DNA from: an uncultured Myxococcales bacterium
Lineage (GTDB): Bacteria > Myxococcota_A > UBA9042 > DTJE01
DNA length: 64,000 bases
NCBI GenBank assembly: GCA_903936705.1
Contig: CAIZWN010000051.1
Location: 155,857 to 219,856 of the forward strand
Reading direction: 5' to 3'
In this document: in pieces, positions 26,953-37,336 of the stretch
How positions within the stretch are numbered: the stretch's first letter is position 1
How the letters are laid out: every line of letters starts with the position of its first letter
Made by a program: the position numbers and the translations under genes
The notes under the pieces: generated by a model
The model's input: the letters and a program-made list of their open reading frames with translations, nothing else
Told to the model about the DNA's origin: nothing
Database searches by the model: none

Positions 26953-29133
26953 TCAGACCTGGTCAGGGCCCTCGGTGCCATCGACTGGGGCGCCACCCTC
27001 CTCGGTGGACTCGCCGGTTCCACGGTCCTTGGAGCCGCCCTGCTCTTCCATCGCCTCGCGACGGGACAGGCGGATCTTGCCGGTCTTGTTGTCGACAGCG
27101 ATGACCTTGACCAGCACCTCGTCACCCTCACGGACGACGTCTTCGACACGCTTGACGCGGCGGTCCGACAGCTCGCTGATGTGCAGCAGACCCTCTACTC
27201 CGGGAAGGATCTTGACGAAGGCGCCGAAGTCCGTGACCTTGACGACCTCGCCCATGTACGTCTGGCCAACCTCGGCCTCGTCGGTCAGGTCGCGGACGAG
27301 CCTGATCGCCATCTGCATTGCATCATTGCTGGTCGCAGCGATCGTAACCGTGCCGTCGTCAATGACTTCGACACGAGCGCCCGATTCGGCCTGGACGCCA
27401 CGAATGTTCCTGCCGCCGGGGCCGATCAGGTCGCGGATCCGGTCAGGCTTGATCTTCATCTGGTGAATACGCGGGGCCGAGGCCGACAGGTCGGTCCGCG
27501 GCTCGGGGATGGTTTCGTACAACTTGGTGATGATGTGCAGCCGCGCCTGGCGTGCCTGCTCCAGGGCCTTCGTCAGAATGGCTTCGTCAAGTCCGGTGAC
27601 CTTGATATCCATCTGGACCGACGTGATGCCATCGTTCGTCCCGACAACCTTGAAGTCCATGTCGCCAAGGTGGTCCTCGTCACCCAGAATATCGGTGAGA
27701 ACGGCAACCTTGTCGCCTTCCTTGATCAGGCCCATCGCGACGCCACCGACGTGGCTGGTTATCGGGATCGCCGCATCCATGAGGGCCATCGAGGCGCCGC
27801 ACACCGTGGCCATCGACGATGAACCGTTCGATTCAAGAACCTCGGACACGACTCGAATCGTGTACTGGAAACCGTCACCCTTGACCGGCAAAACGGCCGA
27901 AACGCCGCGCTCGGCAAGGTGACCATGGCCGGTGTCGCGCCGGGACGGCCCCATCATGCGCTTGACTTCGCCGACGCTGAAGGGCGGGAAGTTGTAATGC
28001 AGCATGAAGCTGCGGAAGTACTCGCCCCGCAGCAGGTCCATCCGCTGCTCGTCCTCGGACGTGCCCAGCGTGACCGACACAATGACCTGGGTCTCGCCAC
28101 GGGTGAAAATGGCCGAGCCATGGGTGCGCGGCAGGACACTGGTCTCGCACCATATCGGGCGCACCGTTGTCAGGTCGCGACCATCAAGACGGATGCCCTC
28201 GTCAGTGACCATGCGGCGAAGGCGCTCGCGCTCGAGGCCGTCCACCGCACTGTCGATTTCCTTCTCACGGCCGGGAAGCACCTCGGCCAGCGCCGCCTTT
28301 GCCGTGGCGTGAACCTGTCCAGCGGCGATGTGGCGCGGATGCTTTTCCCTGATCGAAAGGGCTTCGCACATCGGCTTCCATGCAATCTCGCGGACGCGCG
28401 CAACCAGGGCCTCGTCCTTGGCCGGAACAACGAATACGCGCTTGGCCTTGCCAACCGAGGCAGCCATCCTGCGCTGCAGGTCCATCACGGGCTGCGCGGC
28501 CTTCTCGGCGAACAGCAGGGCATCGACCATGACCTTCTCGGACACGAACTTCGCAGAACCCTCGACCATCGCAAGACCGTCGGGGCCGACAGCCACCATC
28601 AGGTCCAGGTCCGATTCTTCGCGCTCGGAATAGGTGGGATTGACCACGAACTCGCCGTTCAGTCGCCCGATGCGCAGCCCTACGATCGGGCCAGCAAAGG
28701 GGATATCCGACAGGGACAGGGCTGCCGACGCGCCGATCATGGCGGCGACACCCGGGTCGTTTTCCTTGTCGGCCGACAGTACGAGGGCGATTATTTGCGT
28801 CTCGTAGCGCCAGCCCTTTGGGAACATCGGACGGATGGGGCGATCGATCAGGCGGGAAGTGAGGACCTCGTTTTCGGTCGGACGACCTTCACGCTTGAAA
28901 TAGCCACCGGGGATCCGGCCGGCCGAGTATGTCCGTTCCATGTACTCGACGGTAAGCGGCAGGAAGTCAACGCCTTCCCGAGCAGTAGGGGCGCTGACGA
29001 CCGTGACCAGCACGACGGTCTCGCCCAGGCTCACAAGAGCGGAGCCATGGGCCTGCTTGGCCAGTCGCCCCGTCTCGATTGTCAGTTTCTTGCCGAAGTA
29101 GTCCAGGGTTTCCCGGGTCATGTTGTAGTCCAC
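26953..29133 (-). CDS. pnp: Polyribonucleotide nucleotidyltransferase (PNPase)
   Basis: A 726-residue 3'-5' exoribonuclease of the RNA degradosome. GTG 29133 is chosen, with AGGAGAGG upstream; an in-frame ATG follows four codons later. Two RNase PH domains (first from the [13 protein letters not shown] start; second with [15 protein letters not shown] and GRPTEN-type loops), then a KH domain ([17 protein letters not shown]) and an S1 domain ([24 protein letters not shown]), then an acidic tail. rpsO lies directly upstream, the classic rpsO-pnp order. Confidence 0.98.
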   Translation of the reverse strand: MDYNMTRETLDYFGKKLTIETGRLAKQAHGSALVSLGETVVLVTVVSAPTAREGVDFLPLTVEYMERTYSAGRIPGGYFKREGRPTENEVLTSRLIDRPIRPMFPKGWRYETQIIALVLSADKENDPGVAAMIGASAALSLSDIPFAGPIVGLRIGRLNGEFVVNPTYSEREESDLDLMVAVGPDGLAMVEGSAKFVSEKVMVDALLFAEKAAQPVMDLQRRMAASVGKAKRVFVVPAKDEALVARVREIAWKPMCEALSIREKHPRHIAAGQVHATAKAALAEVLPGREKEIDSAVDGLERERLRRMVTDEGIRLDGRDLTTVRPIWCETSVLPRTHGSAIFTRGETQVIVSVTLGTSEDEQRMDLLRGEYFRSFMLHYNFPPFSVGEVKRMMGPSRRDTGHGHLAERGVSAVLPVKGDGFQYTIRVVSEVLESNGSSSMATVCGASMALMDAAIPITSHVGGVAMGLIKEGDKVAVLTDILGDEDHLGDMDFKVVGTNDGITSVQMDIKVTGLDEAILTKALEQARQARLHIITKLYETIPEPRTDLSASAPRIHQMKIKPDRIRDLIGPGGRNIRGVQAESGARVEVIDDGTVTIAATSNDAMQMAIRLVRDLTDEAEVGQTYMGEVVKVTDFGAFVKILPGVEGLLHISELSDRRVKRVEDVVREGDEVLVKVIAVDNKTGKIRLSRREAMEEQGGSKDRGTGESTEEGGAPVDGTEGPDQV

Positions 29134-29258
29134 TATTCCTCTCCTTGCCGCTTCCTAGGGACACCATCGGGCACACAGGCCCGTTCTCAACTATGGATTC
29201 AGATTCCCGATTGGGCGTGTGGGAGAGCCGACGCAGCAGGTCGCCAGGGGGCCGGAAC

Positions 29259-29528
29259 CTACTTGCGCAGGCCCAGTTCGGCGATCAGCTTCTGGTACCG
29301 AGCAACACCCGACGACTTGATGTACTCCAGCAGGCGGCGACGCTGTCCGACGAGCTTGAGCAGCCCGCGCCGCGAGTGGTGGTCCTTCTTGTGCGTCTTG
29401 AAGTGCTCGGTCAGGTACCTAATCCGCTCGGTCAGCAGCGCCACCTGCACTTCCGACGACCCAGAATCGGTCTGATGGGCCCGGAACTTTTCGATGATTA
29501 GCTGCTTCTGCTCGGTGGCAAGTGACAT
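29259..29528 (-). CDS. rpsO: 30S ribosomal protein S15
   Basis: An 89-residue primary 16S rRNA-binding protein. ATG 29528 has GGAGGATCC upstream; an earlier in-frame start is not needed. The conserved core [35 protein letters not shown] and YLKSS-type helix are all present. It heads the rpsO-pnp-dut cluster. In many bacteria S15 and PNPase control their own mRNAs in the leader; such a structure was not traced here. Confidence 0.98.
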   Translation of the reverse strand: MSLATEQKQLIIEKFRAHQTDSGSSEVQVALLTERIRYLTEHFKTHKKDHHSRRGLLKLVGQRRRLLEYIKSSGVARYQKLIAELGLRK

Positions 29529-29622
29529 CCCGGATCCTCCACATCGTCCATTCAAACGGGCCGCAGTCTACGGCAGGGATAATCTGATGTCAATAGTCGG
29601 TTCGCTCGGAACGTAGAGGTTT

Positions 29623-30990
29623 CTACAACCCAAGCTGCCGCTCGATGTCCCTGACCGCCCGATCGGTAGCCGGCTCCTTGGCCAGCAGCCCCTGCAAATG
29701 CGCCAAGGCAGTAAGAACAGTCGAATGGCTGCGGCCACCGAAAACTGCCCCAATGGCGGGAAGCGACGCTGTCGTATGGCGCCGGATTAGGTACATGGCG
29801 ACCTGTCGCGGAACCGACACTGCGCGGTGACGACGCGGACTCTTGAGGTCGGCCGGCAGCAACTGGAAGTACTCGGAAACAACCTTGACGATAAGTTCGG
29901 GAGTCAGGCGGCCACGACGATCGCTGACAATCTGTTCCGTGAGGCGACGGGCCAGGTCAGCCGTAAGAGGCACTTTGCGGATCAGGGAATGAGCTGCGAC
30001 GCGATTCAGTGCGCCTTCCAGCTCGCGAACCGACGACGTGAAACGCTGTGCCAGAAAGCGCGCGACATCGTGCGGCAGGTCTATCCCCTCGCGAACAGCC
30101 TTGCGCAACAGAATGCGAACCCTCAGATCCTCGTCGGGCGGCACGATGTCGGCAACCAGGCCCCACTCGAACCGCGACCGGAGGCGCTCGGATACCTTGG
30201 GAATCGACGATGGCACCTGATCGCTGGTGAAAACAATCTGTTTCTGGGCGTTGTAAAGCTCGTTAAAGGTGTGGAAGAACTCCTCCTGCGCGAACTCGCG
30301 TCCGGCAAGGTAGTGGACATCGTCCATCAGCAGAACGTCGCACTGCCCGCGATACTGATATCGCAGAGCATCGAGGCGACCGTTCTTCATTGCGGTCATG
30401 ACCTCGTTCACGTACGACTCGCCGAACGTATAGAGAACTCGCAGGTGCGGGCAACATCGGCGCAATTCCTGACCAATGGCATGAAGAAGGTGCGTCTTGC
30501 CAAGGCCGACACCGCCGTGCAGGAACAACGGGTTGTACGCAGCTCCGGGATTACCCGAAACATACTCGCAAGCGGAATGTGCAACCTCGTTGGATGACCC
30601 TACCAGGAAATTCTGAAACGTGAATCGCGGAACCAGCCGCTCGGAAACCTGCCCTTGCTGACCCTGGGCCAGCAGAACATTCGTCGACGAAACCGGCGGA
30701 ATGGCCAGGGCGGCAGCAAGATCCTGCTTGGCCGGCGCATCGGTCGGCAACTGCCCACGGATCGCAAACTCGACACCGACTGAACGCCGCGTGGTATCCC
30801 AGAGGGCATCCTTGATCAGCTCGAGGTAGTTGTCGCGAATCCAGCGTGCAAAGAATTCGTCCGGAACCTCCAGAAGCATAGAGCCATCGCCGTCCGCAGT
30901 GGGCCGGATCGGCGAAAGCCACATCTCGAACTGGACCGGGTCCAGACGTGCCTTCAACAATTCCAGGGCTTTCGACCAGGTTTCGGGCAT
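29623..30990 (-). CDS. dnaA: Chromosomal replication initiator DnaA
   Basis: A 455-residue initiator if started at ATG 30990; a TTG at 31011 has a better ribosome site (GGAAGGACG) and would add seven residues. Domain I starts TWSKALELLKARLDPVQFEMW, domain II is a short linker (~95-125), domain III is the AAA+ core with Walker A (GGVGLGKTHLL) and Walker B (VLLMDDVHYL) and sensor II near SVRELEGALNR, and domain IV holds the DnaA-box helix-turn-helix signature (IGAVFGGRSHSTVLTA). It is not next to dnaN, recF or gyrB; instead rpsO follows 95 bases downstream on the same strand. Confidence 0.96.
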   Translation of the reverse strand: MPETWSKALELLKARLDPVQFEMWLSPIRPTADGDGSMLLEVPDEFFARWIRDNYLELIKDALWDTTRRSVGVEFAIRGQLPTDAPAKQDLAAALAIPPVSSTNVLLAQGQQGQVSERLVPRFTFQNFLVGSSNEVAHSACEYVSGNPGAAYNPLFLHGGVGLGKTHLLHAIGQELRRCCPHLRVLYTFGESYVNEVMTAMKNGRLDALRYQYRGQCDVLLMDDVHYLAGREFAQEEFFHTFNELYNAQKQIVFTSDQVPSSIPKVSERLRSRFEWGLVADIVPPDEDLRVRILLRKAVREGIDLPHDVARFLAQRFTSSVRELEGALNRVAAHSLIRKVPLTADLARRLTEQIVSDRRGRLTPELIVKVVSEYFQLLPADLKSPRRHRAVSVPRQVAMYLIRRHTTASLPAIGAVFGGRSHSTVLTALAHLQGLLAKEPATDRAVRDIERQLGL

Positions 30991-31011
30991 AGCTATCCCG
31001 TGATCTCCCAA

Positions 31012-31317
31012 CGGACGTCCTTCCGTCTGCGACCGACTACAACGAAGGCTGATAAGCCAACGAGTCGAACCTTACCCGACGCTCGCACGGCCCGCAACGG
31101 CATCGTGCAGTGTTTCTGAAAAACCTCGCAGTGGCGGAACCTTGTGCCAACATGCCCTTTGAGGGTGACTTGCCATTGCCATTGGTAGAACCCCGTGTCG
31201 TTGTGGAGTTCCAGGTGATTGTTAAATGAATTCCTTTAGTTCCATGTCGTACGGTAATTGCCTTGTACAAACGAGGGGTTGGCGCAACACCGCCGGGGGG
31301 GTAGAGCTCGAGGATTT
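31012..31317. other. Intergenic region upstream of dnaA
   Basis: About 305 bases without a gene, somewhat lower in GC around 31190-31260. No exact DnaA box (TTATNCACA or complement) was found; the nearest is TTGTGGAGT at 31200. It therefore does not look like oriC by eye. Confidence 0.4.
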
Positions 31318-32535
31318 CTAGATGGCGGTGGAGCACGTGCCTTCCGAACAGATCTCGCCGGAATCACAGTCAGTTACAGACTCGCAGGGAAGAATGATTT
31401 CGGCGAAAACCGGGCAATCCGTATCGCAGCTTCCACCCGACGAAGGCGCAACCATCGTGCTTGCTGAAAGAACGTCGGTCGTCCGACTGACGAAGGCCGT
31501 CACCCGAGCCGCGCGTCCCGACGGTTCCCTGAGACAGAAAACCCCGTTTTTGGCGACAATCTTTTCGTCCAGAAGCGACTCGTCCCTGTGGTTGATATCG
31601 ACGGAGGTCAGCCGCACATGCGCGCCTGGCGCCGGCCTGCGGCCAATCCTGACATCGATCATCACGCAGGCAGGATCATCGACAGCCTTCGCCCAAACCC
31701 AGGTGCCTGGGCGATCGATGCCAAACGCGATCCGGTTACCATGGTCGACCGTACCCACGCCCGACTCTTCGAATATCCCTGTCTGGTCGTTCACCAGGAA
31801 CAGACGGTCATCAGTCTCGGTCACCCCTTCAAAGGCAAGGCTGGCGTACTGGCTGATCAGGTCAACTCCCACTTTTGTTTCAGCCGACGGCGAGCCTGAT
31901 TCGGTTCCGAATGAACATGCAGCAAGGACGCGGAGATATGGGTCCGTCCCGTCGGTGGCCAAAACACCGATCGGCGAAGGCGGGTACAGCCCATCGTATC
32001 GAACTGGGGTGGCATTCGGATCTGGAGGAAGCGAGGCATCCCAGCCAGCAAGCGTCACGGCCACATCGCCCTGAAGGGGAGTGCCCGAACGATCAACCAG
32101 CGAATCGGTCCGGAAGGTGAAGGTGGCGTTGTCAGCCATCTTGGCCACCGATGTTCCGCCGTTCGGAATAGCTAGAGTTGGGCTGACGGAGGGGCGAGTC
32201 ATCACCGCAATAATCGTCGCCGTGGTTTCGGGAAGCACCGTCACGCCGTGGACCACGTCGGCAAGTCCGACCTTGCCGAACAGAACTGCGACCCTATTGG
32301 GCAGGCCCGCCGCCACCTCCGGCACCTTGCCGGACAGGGAGAACCGTCCATCGATACCGCTGATGGTGAACACACCGGCGGCAGGAATCTCGATCCTTGC
32401 CCCCGAAAGCCCGACCGTGTCGTCCGGCGAAACCAGGACGCGGCCGGTGACCGACAATCTAATTCCTTCTTCCGAGGCACAGGCGGCCATGGCGACCGGC
32501 AGCGCCAGCGCAACGAACAAAAATCGGCGATACAT
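31318..32535 (-). CDS. Lipoprotein with carboxypeptidase-regulatory-like domain and Cys-rich tail
   Basis: A 405-residue lipoprotein. ATG 32535 has GGGAGG upstream and begins a signal peptide ending MAAC (lipobox). Residues ~25-100 resemble a CarboxypepD_reg-like beta-sandwich (VTGRVLVSPDD, IDGRFSLSG). The middle is a repeated beta-sandwich region, and the C-terminus ends with a Cys-rich segment (CESVTDCDSGEICSEGTC), an EGF-like or adhesion-type close that recalls other Cys-rich surface lipoproteins in the window. Function unknown. Divergent from metX. Confidence 0.7.
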   Translation of the reverse strand: MYRRFLFVALALPVAMAACASEEGIRLSVTGRVLVSPDDTVGLSGARIEIPAAGVFTISGIDGRFSLSGKVPEVAAGLPNRVAVLFGKVGLADVVHGVTVLPETTATIIAVMTRPSVSPTLAIPNGGTSVAKMADNATFTFRTDSLVDRSGTPLQGDVAVTLAGWDASLPPDPNATPVRYDGLYPPSPIGVLATDGTDPYLRVLAACSFGTESGSPSAETKVGVDLISQYASLAFEGVTETDDRLFLVNDQTGIFEESGVGTVDHGNRIAFGIDRPGTWVWAKAVDDPACVMIDVRIGRRPAPGAHVRLTSVDINHRDESLLDEKIVAKNGVFCLREPSGRAARVTAFVSRTTDVLSASTMVAPSSGGSCDTDCPVFAEIILPCESVTDCDSGEICSEGTCSTAI

Positions 32536-32648
32536 CTTCAACCTCCCAGGTTTCCAGCGAAGGAAGATACGACGAGGCGGCTCGGGCGGGCAAGGAAATC
32601 GCGCAACCGACACTTGTTGTCTAGAATGGCACGGGGCAAGGAGGTGCC

Positions 32649-33701
32649 ATGACCGACCTGACAATGACCTGGGATCTACCCGTAGACCTGGCCCTGGACC
32701 TGGGTGGCAGGCTGGCCGGTGTGCGCGTGGCCTACCGAACATGGGGAACCCTTGACTCGGCCGGCTCGAATGCCGTGGTCGCATGCCACGCATTGACTGG
32801 CAGCGCCGATGCCGGCGACTGGTGGGCGCCAATGTTCGGCCCGGGAAGGGCGCTGGACCCGGGCAAGGATTTCATCGTCTGTTCGAACATCCTGGGATCC
32901 TGCTACGGATCAACCGGACCGGGAACTACTGATCCGGCAACAGGGCGTCCGTACGGCCCCGATTTTCCGCGACTGAGCATCCGCGACATGGTGGGTGTCC
33001 AGCGCGAACTTCTGCGCGCTCTTGGTGTCCAACGCGTTCGATGCGTACTTGGAGGGTCGCTGGGCGCCATGCAGGTGCTGGAATGGGCGGCCATGTATCC
33101 GGATCTGGTGGAATCAATCGTCCCGATCGCAGGATCGGGACGCCATTCGGCATGGTGCATAGCTTGGTCCGAAACCCAGCGCCAGGCCATTTTTGCCGAC
33201 CCCAGCTATGCCGATGGCCGTTACGACCAGGCAAACCCGCCGGCAAGCGGGCTGGCTGCAGCCCGGATGGTGGCGATGGTGTCGTACCGCAGCCGGCAAT
33301 CGTTCGAACGCAGGTTCGGAAGGAGATTACAGGGGGATTCGGACTTGTTTGCCATGGAATCCTACCTGCGATACCAGGGCAACAAACTCGTGGGCCGCTT
33401 TGACGCCAACTCGTACGTGACACTTACGCGAGCCATGGATACGCACGATCTGGCACGGGGACGTGGCGAATACCAGGAAGTGCTGGCCTCGATTCGCGTC
33501 CCGACCCTTGTGGTGTCGGTCGAGTCCGACGTCCTGTATCCTCCCGAGGAACAACGCGAGCTGGCGCGCCTGATGCCGCGAGCTACACTGCAGACTCTGT
33601 ATTCCGACGAGGGGCACGACGCGTTCCTGATTGAAATGGACTGGCTTTCCAGGGCGGTGGTTGAATTCCGGACCCGCACCGAGATGGAGGAACGACGATG
33701 A
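32649..33701 (+). CDS. metX: Homoserine O-acetyltransferase
   Basis: A 350-residue alpha/beta-hydrolase enzyme that acetylates homoserine for methionine synthesis. ATG 32649 has AAGGAGG upstream. Family marks: AYRTWGTL, CHALTGSADA, ILGSCYGSTGP, the nucleophile S137 in GGSLGAMQ, and the Asp and His of SVESDVLYPP and DEGHDAF. Length is typical. The next gene overlaps by four bases (ATGA), and its enzyme supplies the homoserine, so the pair is a coupled operon. A homoserine O-succinyltransferase activity is known for some close relatives and cannot be excluded by eye. Confidence 0.93.
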   Translation: MTDLTMTWDLPVDLALDLGGRLAGVRVAYRTWGTLDSAGSNAVVACHALTGSADAGDWWAPMFGPGRALDPGKDFIVCSNILGSCYGSTGPGTTDPATGRPYGPDFPRLSIRDMVGVQRELLRALGVQRVRCVLGGSLGAMQVLEWAAMYPDLVESIVPIAGSGRHSAWCIAWSETQRQAIFADPSYADGRYDQANPPASGLAAARMVAMVSYRSRQSFERRFGRRLQGDSDLFAMESYLRYQGNKLVGRFDANSYVTLTRAMDTHDLARGRGEYQEVLASIRVPTLVVSVESDVLYPPEEQRELARLMPRATLQTLYSDEGHDAFLIEMDWLSRAVVEFRTRTEMEERR

Positions 33702-36229
33702 GCGATGCGAGAATTCGCGTGATGAAGTTCGGCGGCACCTCTGTAGGTTCCACCGAAAACCTCTTGCGAGTCGTTGACATCGTCGCGCAGGCGGCATCCG
33801 AGACGCCACTGGCCGTCGTCGTGTCCGCAATGGAACACACAACCGACCGATTGATCGAGGCCTCCTGCACGGCAGCGCAGGGCGATCGCGATGGGGCCGA
33901 GGGGATCATCGACGAAGTGTCCGACCTGACCATCTCGAACGGCCTGCTGACCCTGCAACAGATCGAGTTGCGTCACGGCGCCGCCTTCCGCAAGCCCGAG
34001 ATCACACCGCGAATCCGCGGGATGCTGGCCGAGTTGCGGCAGCTTCTGTACGGCGTGTCCCTGTTGCGGGAATGCACCTCGCAGACCCGTGACCTTGTTC
34101 TGTCGTTCGGCGAACGACTGTCTGCCACGGTAGTCACAGAACTTTTGGCCGCGCGCGGCGTACCATCACTTTACGTCGACGCTCGCGACTGGGCGGTCAC
34201 AGACGATCACTTTGGCGCGGCCGATATCCGGGGCCCCGAGACCTGTCGCAGACTCTCCGAGATCTCGCCAACGTGGCTGGGCAGGGTCCCTGTCGTCACG
34301 GGATTCCTGGGCAGCACCGTCGATGGTCGCAGCACGACTCTGGGGCGAAATGGGTCCGACTATACGGCGACCCTGCTGGCCAGGTGCCTGGATGCTGCCG
34401 AGGTCGTTATCTGGACCGACGTGTCCGGGGTGATGACTGCCGATCCCAAGATTGTCGCCGACGCATACCCGCTGTCCCGATTATCTTACATGGAGGCTCT
34501 GGAACTGGTCGATTTCGGGGCCAGCATGTTCCACCCACGGACGATGATCCCACTGATCGAGTCCGGCCTGCCAATGCGTATCCGGAACACGATGCATCCG
34601 GAGGACCCAGGGACACTGGTCGATGCCACCGGATCGAAGGACCAGTCATTTGCGACTTCGGTTACATCGCTGGAGGATCTGGCCCTTCTTGGGGTGCAGG
34701 TTCGGCGCATCGCACAGGGCGCCGCCGTTGGAGGGCGGGTGTTGCGAGCACTGGAGCAGGCCGGCCTGACGATCTACATGGCAACTCAGTCGGCCCACGG
34801 CCAGGCCGTCGCCGTAGCGGTTCTGGGTACCGAGGTCCAGAAGGCCCAGGCCACCATCCGAGAGGCGCTGGATACCGAACTGCAACGTGGTGACGTCGAG
34901 GAACCATCGGTTCGCCATCCCGTGACGCTACTGACCCTGGTTGCCGAAGCCATGGGCCAGACACCCAACGTTGCCGGGCACTTCCTGCATGCGCTTGGGG
35001 CGCTGGGTATCAACGTCCGGGCAGTTGCGCAGGGGGCTTCATCGCGATCAATCTCGGCGGTCATCGACGCGGCCGACACACAGGTTGCCGTGCGAACCGT
35101 CCACGCCGCCTTCAACTTCGCCCACCAGGAGGTCTCGCTGCTGGTCCTTGGAAGAGGAACCGTCGGTGGACAATTGTTGTCCCAGATCCGGCATGGCCGG
35201 GAGCAACTTGAGAGGAATCACGACGTCCTGCTGAAGGTGGTGGGCATTTCGGGCACCCGAGGCACCGTCTTCGACGATCGGGGAATAGACCTGGACACGT
35301 GGCCGGCCCGACTTGCCGAAGCTGAGGCCGAAGGCGGCGGATCGCCTCCGGACCTGCTTGCGATGCTTGATCAACTGCGTCGAATGCCTGTCCCTGTTCT
35401 GGTTGACTGCACTGCGGCGGACGGCATGGAGTCCGCCTACGAAGAGGCATTCACACGCGGCATCCATGTCGTGGCCGCGAACAAGAAGCCCTTGACGATT
35501 CCATGGGCCGCGCGTGAGCACTTGATGGGTCTTGCCCGCAAGCACCACAGGTTCTACAACTACGAAACGACCGTTGGAGCCAGCCTGCCCGTAATCGACA
35601 CCCTGAAAAACCTTGTACGCACTGGCGACCACGTCAGGCTTATCGAGGGTTCGTTCTCGGGTACGCTGGGGTTCGTCGTCAACGAGATGATGGGCGGAGC
35701 AAGACTGTCGGACACCGTGCGCAAGGCGAAGGACCTGGGCTATACCGAACCTAATCCGGCCGAGGATTTGTCGGGAATGGACGTGGCCAGAAAGGCGCTG
35801 ATCCTGGCCCGCGAACTGGGGCTGACGCTGGGCGTCGAGGACCTGAAGGTCGAGCCCCTGGTGGAAACCGGGCTGCCTCTGAACGCGCCCGTCGAGGCCT
35901 TCTTCGAGGCACTCACGAAACTGGACGAATCAATGGCCGGCCACATGGAGGCATTGCGCAGCCAGGGAAAATCCCTGCGATACCTGGCGCGTATCGACCC
36001 GTCGGCTGCCGGCAGCGGGACGTCGGTATGCACAGTTGGTCCGGTGGCCGTCGATGCTGACCACCCGTCAACGCACCTGAAGGGAACCGAGTCTTTCGTG
36101 GCCTTCACGACCGAACGTTACCGGCAATACCCGCTGCTGGTCCAGGGCGCTGGCGCAGGCGGGGCCGTCACGGCAGCGGGCGTCCTGGCCGACATCCTGA
36201 AGATTTCCATGACCCTGCGGGGGCGCTGA
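33698..36229 (+). CDS. thrA: Bifunctional aspartate kinase / homoserine dehydrogenase
   Basis: An 843-residue fusion covering the first and third steps of the Asp-to-Thr/Met route. The aspartokinase half (to ~residue 295) starts VMKFGGTSVGS and includes GRNGSDYTA. Two ACT-like regulatory domains follow (~residues 310-470), then the homoserine dehydrogenase with the NAD(P) loop LLVLGRGTVGGQLL, TAADGMES, AANKKPLTIP and the GTLGFVVNEM catalytic region. ACT domains imply feedback control, probably by Thr. The ATG at 33698 overlaps the metX stop. Confidence 0.96.
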   Translation: MSDARIRVMKFGGTSVGSTENLLRVVDIVAQAASETPLAVVVSAMEHTTDRLIEASCTAAQGDRDGAEGIIDEVSDLTISNGLLTLQQIELRHGAAFRKPEITPRIRGMLAELRQLLYGVSLLRECTSQTRDLVLSFGERLSATVVTELLAARGVPSLYVDARDWAVTDDHFGAADIRGPETCRRLSEISPTWLGRVPVVTGFLGSTVDGRSTTLGRNGSDYTATLLARCLDAAEVVIWTDVSGVMTADPKIVADAYPLSRLSYMEALELVDFGASMFHPRTMIPLIESGLPMRIRNTMHPEDPGTLVDATGSKDQSFATSVTSLEDLALLGVQVRRIAQGAAVGGRVLRALEQAGLTIYMATQSAHGQAVAVAVLGTEVQKAQATIREALDTELQRGDVEEPSVRHPVTLLTLVAEAMGQTPNVAGHFLHALGALGINVRAVAQGASSRSISAVIDAADTQVAVRTVHAAFNFAHQEVSLLVLGRGTVGGQLLSQIRHGREQLERNHDVLLKVVGISGTRGTVFDDRGIDLDTWPARLAEAEAEGGGSPPDLLAMLDQLRRMPVPVLVDCTAADGMESAYEEAFTRGIHVVAANKKPLTIPWAAREHLMGLARKHHRFYNYETTVGASLPVIDTLKNLVRTGDHVRLIEGSFSGTLGFVVNEMMGGARLSDTVRKAKDLGYTEPNPAEDLSGMDVARKALILARELGLTLGVEDLKVEPLVETGLPLNAPVEAFFEALTKLDESMAGHMEALRSQGKSLRYLARIDPSAAGSGTSVCTVGPVAVDADHPSTHLKGTESFVAFTTERYRQYPLLVQGAGAGGAVTAAGVLADILKISMTLRGR

Positions 36230-36237
36230 CTGGCCCA

Positions 36238-37230
36238 TCACTTGGTCATCGGAAAACCCTTGCAACTGGCAAGACCCTCGAATACCCCGTCGGACGAGCA
36301 ACCATCGGTCCGGAAGTCCCGGCACGGCTCGAATTCGTAGGTGCCATCGATGCACAGTTTGACGTAGGACTCTTCGCATTCCGAGGCGCTGCCGTAGCAT
36401 TCCGTACCTGCCGGACCGCAGGCGTCAGCCAGGTGCTTCGTCAGAAGATCCTCGGCCGGGATATCGATGTTCTTGTTCAGCCAGTCCTGGGAACATGCAC
36501 GACGGCCGTCCGTCAAGGCGCCGCAATCGACCACAGCCACCCGGCCGCCCAGGCACCACGTCAGGCTGGTAGCCGAGGAGCACACTGGAATGACGTCCTC
36601 GGTCGTACACGATACGCCTTTGCCTACGCACTGAAGTCCATCGCCACCGTTCGCACACGTCAGCCCCAGGACACCGCACTTCAGGACAGACTTCTCACGG
36701 TCCGAGCCGCAGACTACAAGGGAGTCTTCGTCGCACGAATCCGAGGCGCAGGATCCGAGGACGCAATGGCCGCCCCTGCACTTCATGGAGGCAAGGGAAC
36801 AATCGGTGTCGAAGCGCAGTTTCCGGTCGCCTATCTTCAGGCATTCCTGGACCACGTCGACCGCGTCCGCCGAACAGATGCTTTCTTCGTTCTCGCACGG
36901 AACGGGCGCCACGCCGAAATTCAGCGCCTTGAGAAGTCCATCACAGTCGCTGGCCGCAAGCATGCCTTCCAGGACCCCGGCCGACTCTGCCAGCCAGTCC
37001 GACATCCAGCCATCGGTGATGGGCATCGAATCCGGCGCGTCCAGCAGGCCTTCCCACACCTCGGTCAACTTCGCCCCGCCGGTGCACTCCAGCAACTTCC
37101 CTCGGACGACAAACGTCTGGCCTCGCAACTGCGCAGTCCTGTATCCCCCTTTCCCAGGATCTTCGGTTTCCTCGGTGCAGGACGCGATCGAAGCAATGAC
37201 AAGCGAGACCGCCAGGGTTCCAATGCGCAT
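36238..37230 (-). CDS. Cys-rich lipoprotein, function unknown
   Basis: A 330-residue lipoprotein: signal peptide from ATG 37230 (GGAGGC upstream) ending IASC. The mature protein has about 24 Cys spread over residues ~47-325 in patterns such as CSADAV, CRGGHCVLGSC, CDEDSLVVC, CLGGRVAVVDC. No repeat or catalytic motif was recognised. Convergent with thrA with an 8-base gap and divergent from the VKOR-DsbA gene. The many Cys suggest secretion and disulfide bonding. Confidence 0.6.
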   Translation of the reverse strand: MRIGTLAVSLVIASIASCTEETEDPGKGGYRTAQLRGQTFVVRGKLLECTGGAKLTEVWEGLLDAPDSMPITDGWMSDWLAESAGVLEGMLAASDCDGLLKALNFGVAPVPCENEESICSADAVDVVQECLKIGDRKLRFDTDCSLASMKCRGGHCVLGSCASDSCDEDSLVVCGSDREKSVLKCGVLGLTCANGGDGLQCVGKGVSCTTEDVIPVCSSATSLTWCLGGRVAVVDCGALTDGRRACSQDWLNKNIDIPAEDLLTKHLADACGPAGTECYGSASECEESYVKLCIDGTYEFEPCRDFRTDGCSSDGVFEGLASCKGFPMTK

Positions 37231-37336
37231 TTAAGCCTCCGGTTTCCGAACCTAGAGCCGAGCGATTCTACCTCATGAGTCTTGCATTCGCCGACGATTC
37301 CATGCAAATTTGGCGCGCTTGCGACGGGGTGGTGAC

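Noticed and set aside
27919..29475. 518-residue plus-strand frame across pnp and rpsO
   Set aside because: Antisense shadow of two conserved genes.
31012..31317. Possible oriC next to dnaA
   Set aside because: No exact DnaA box; only one partial match (TTGTGGAGT).
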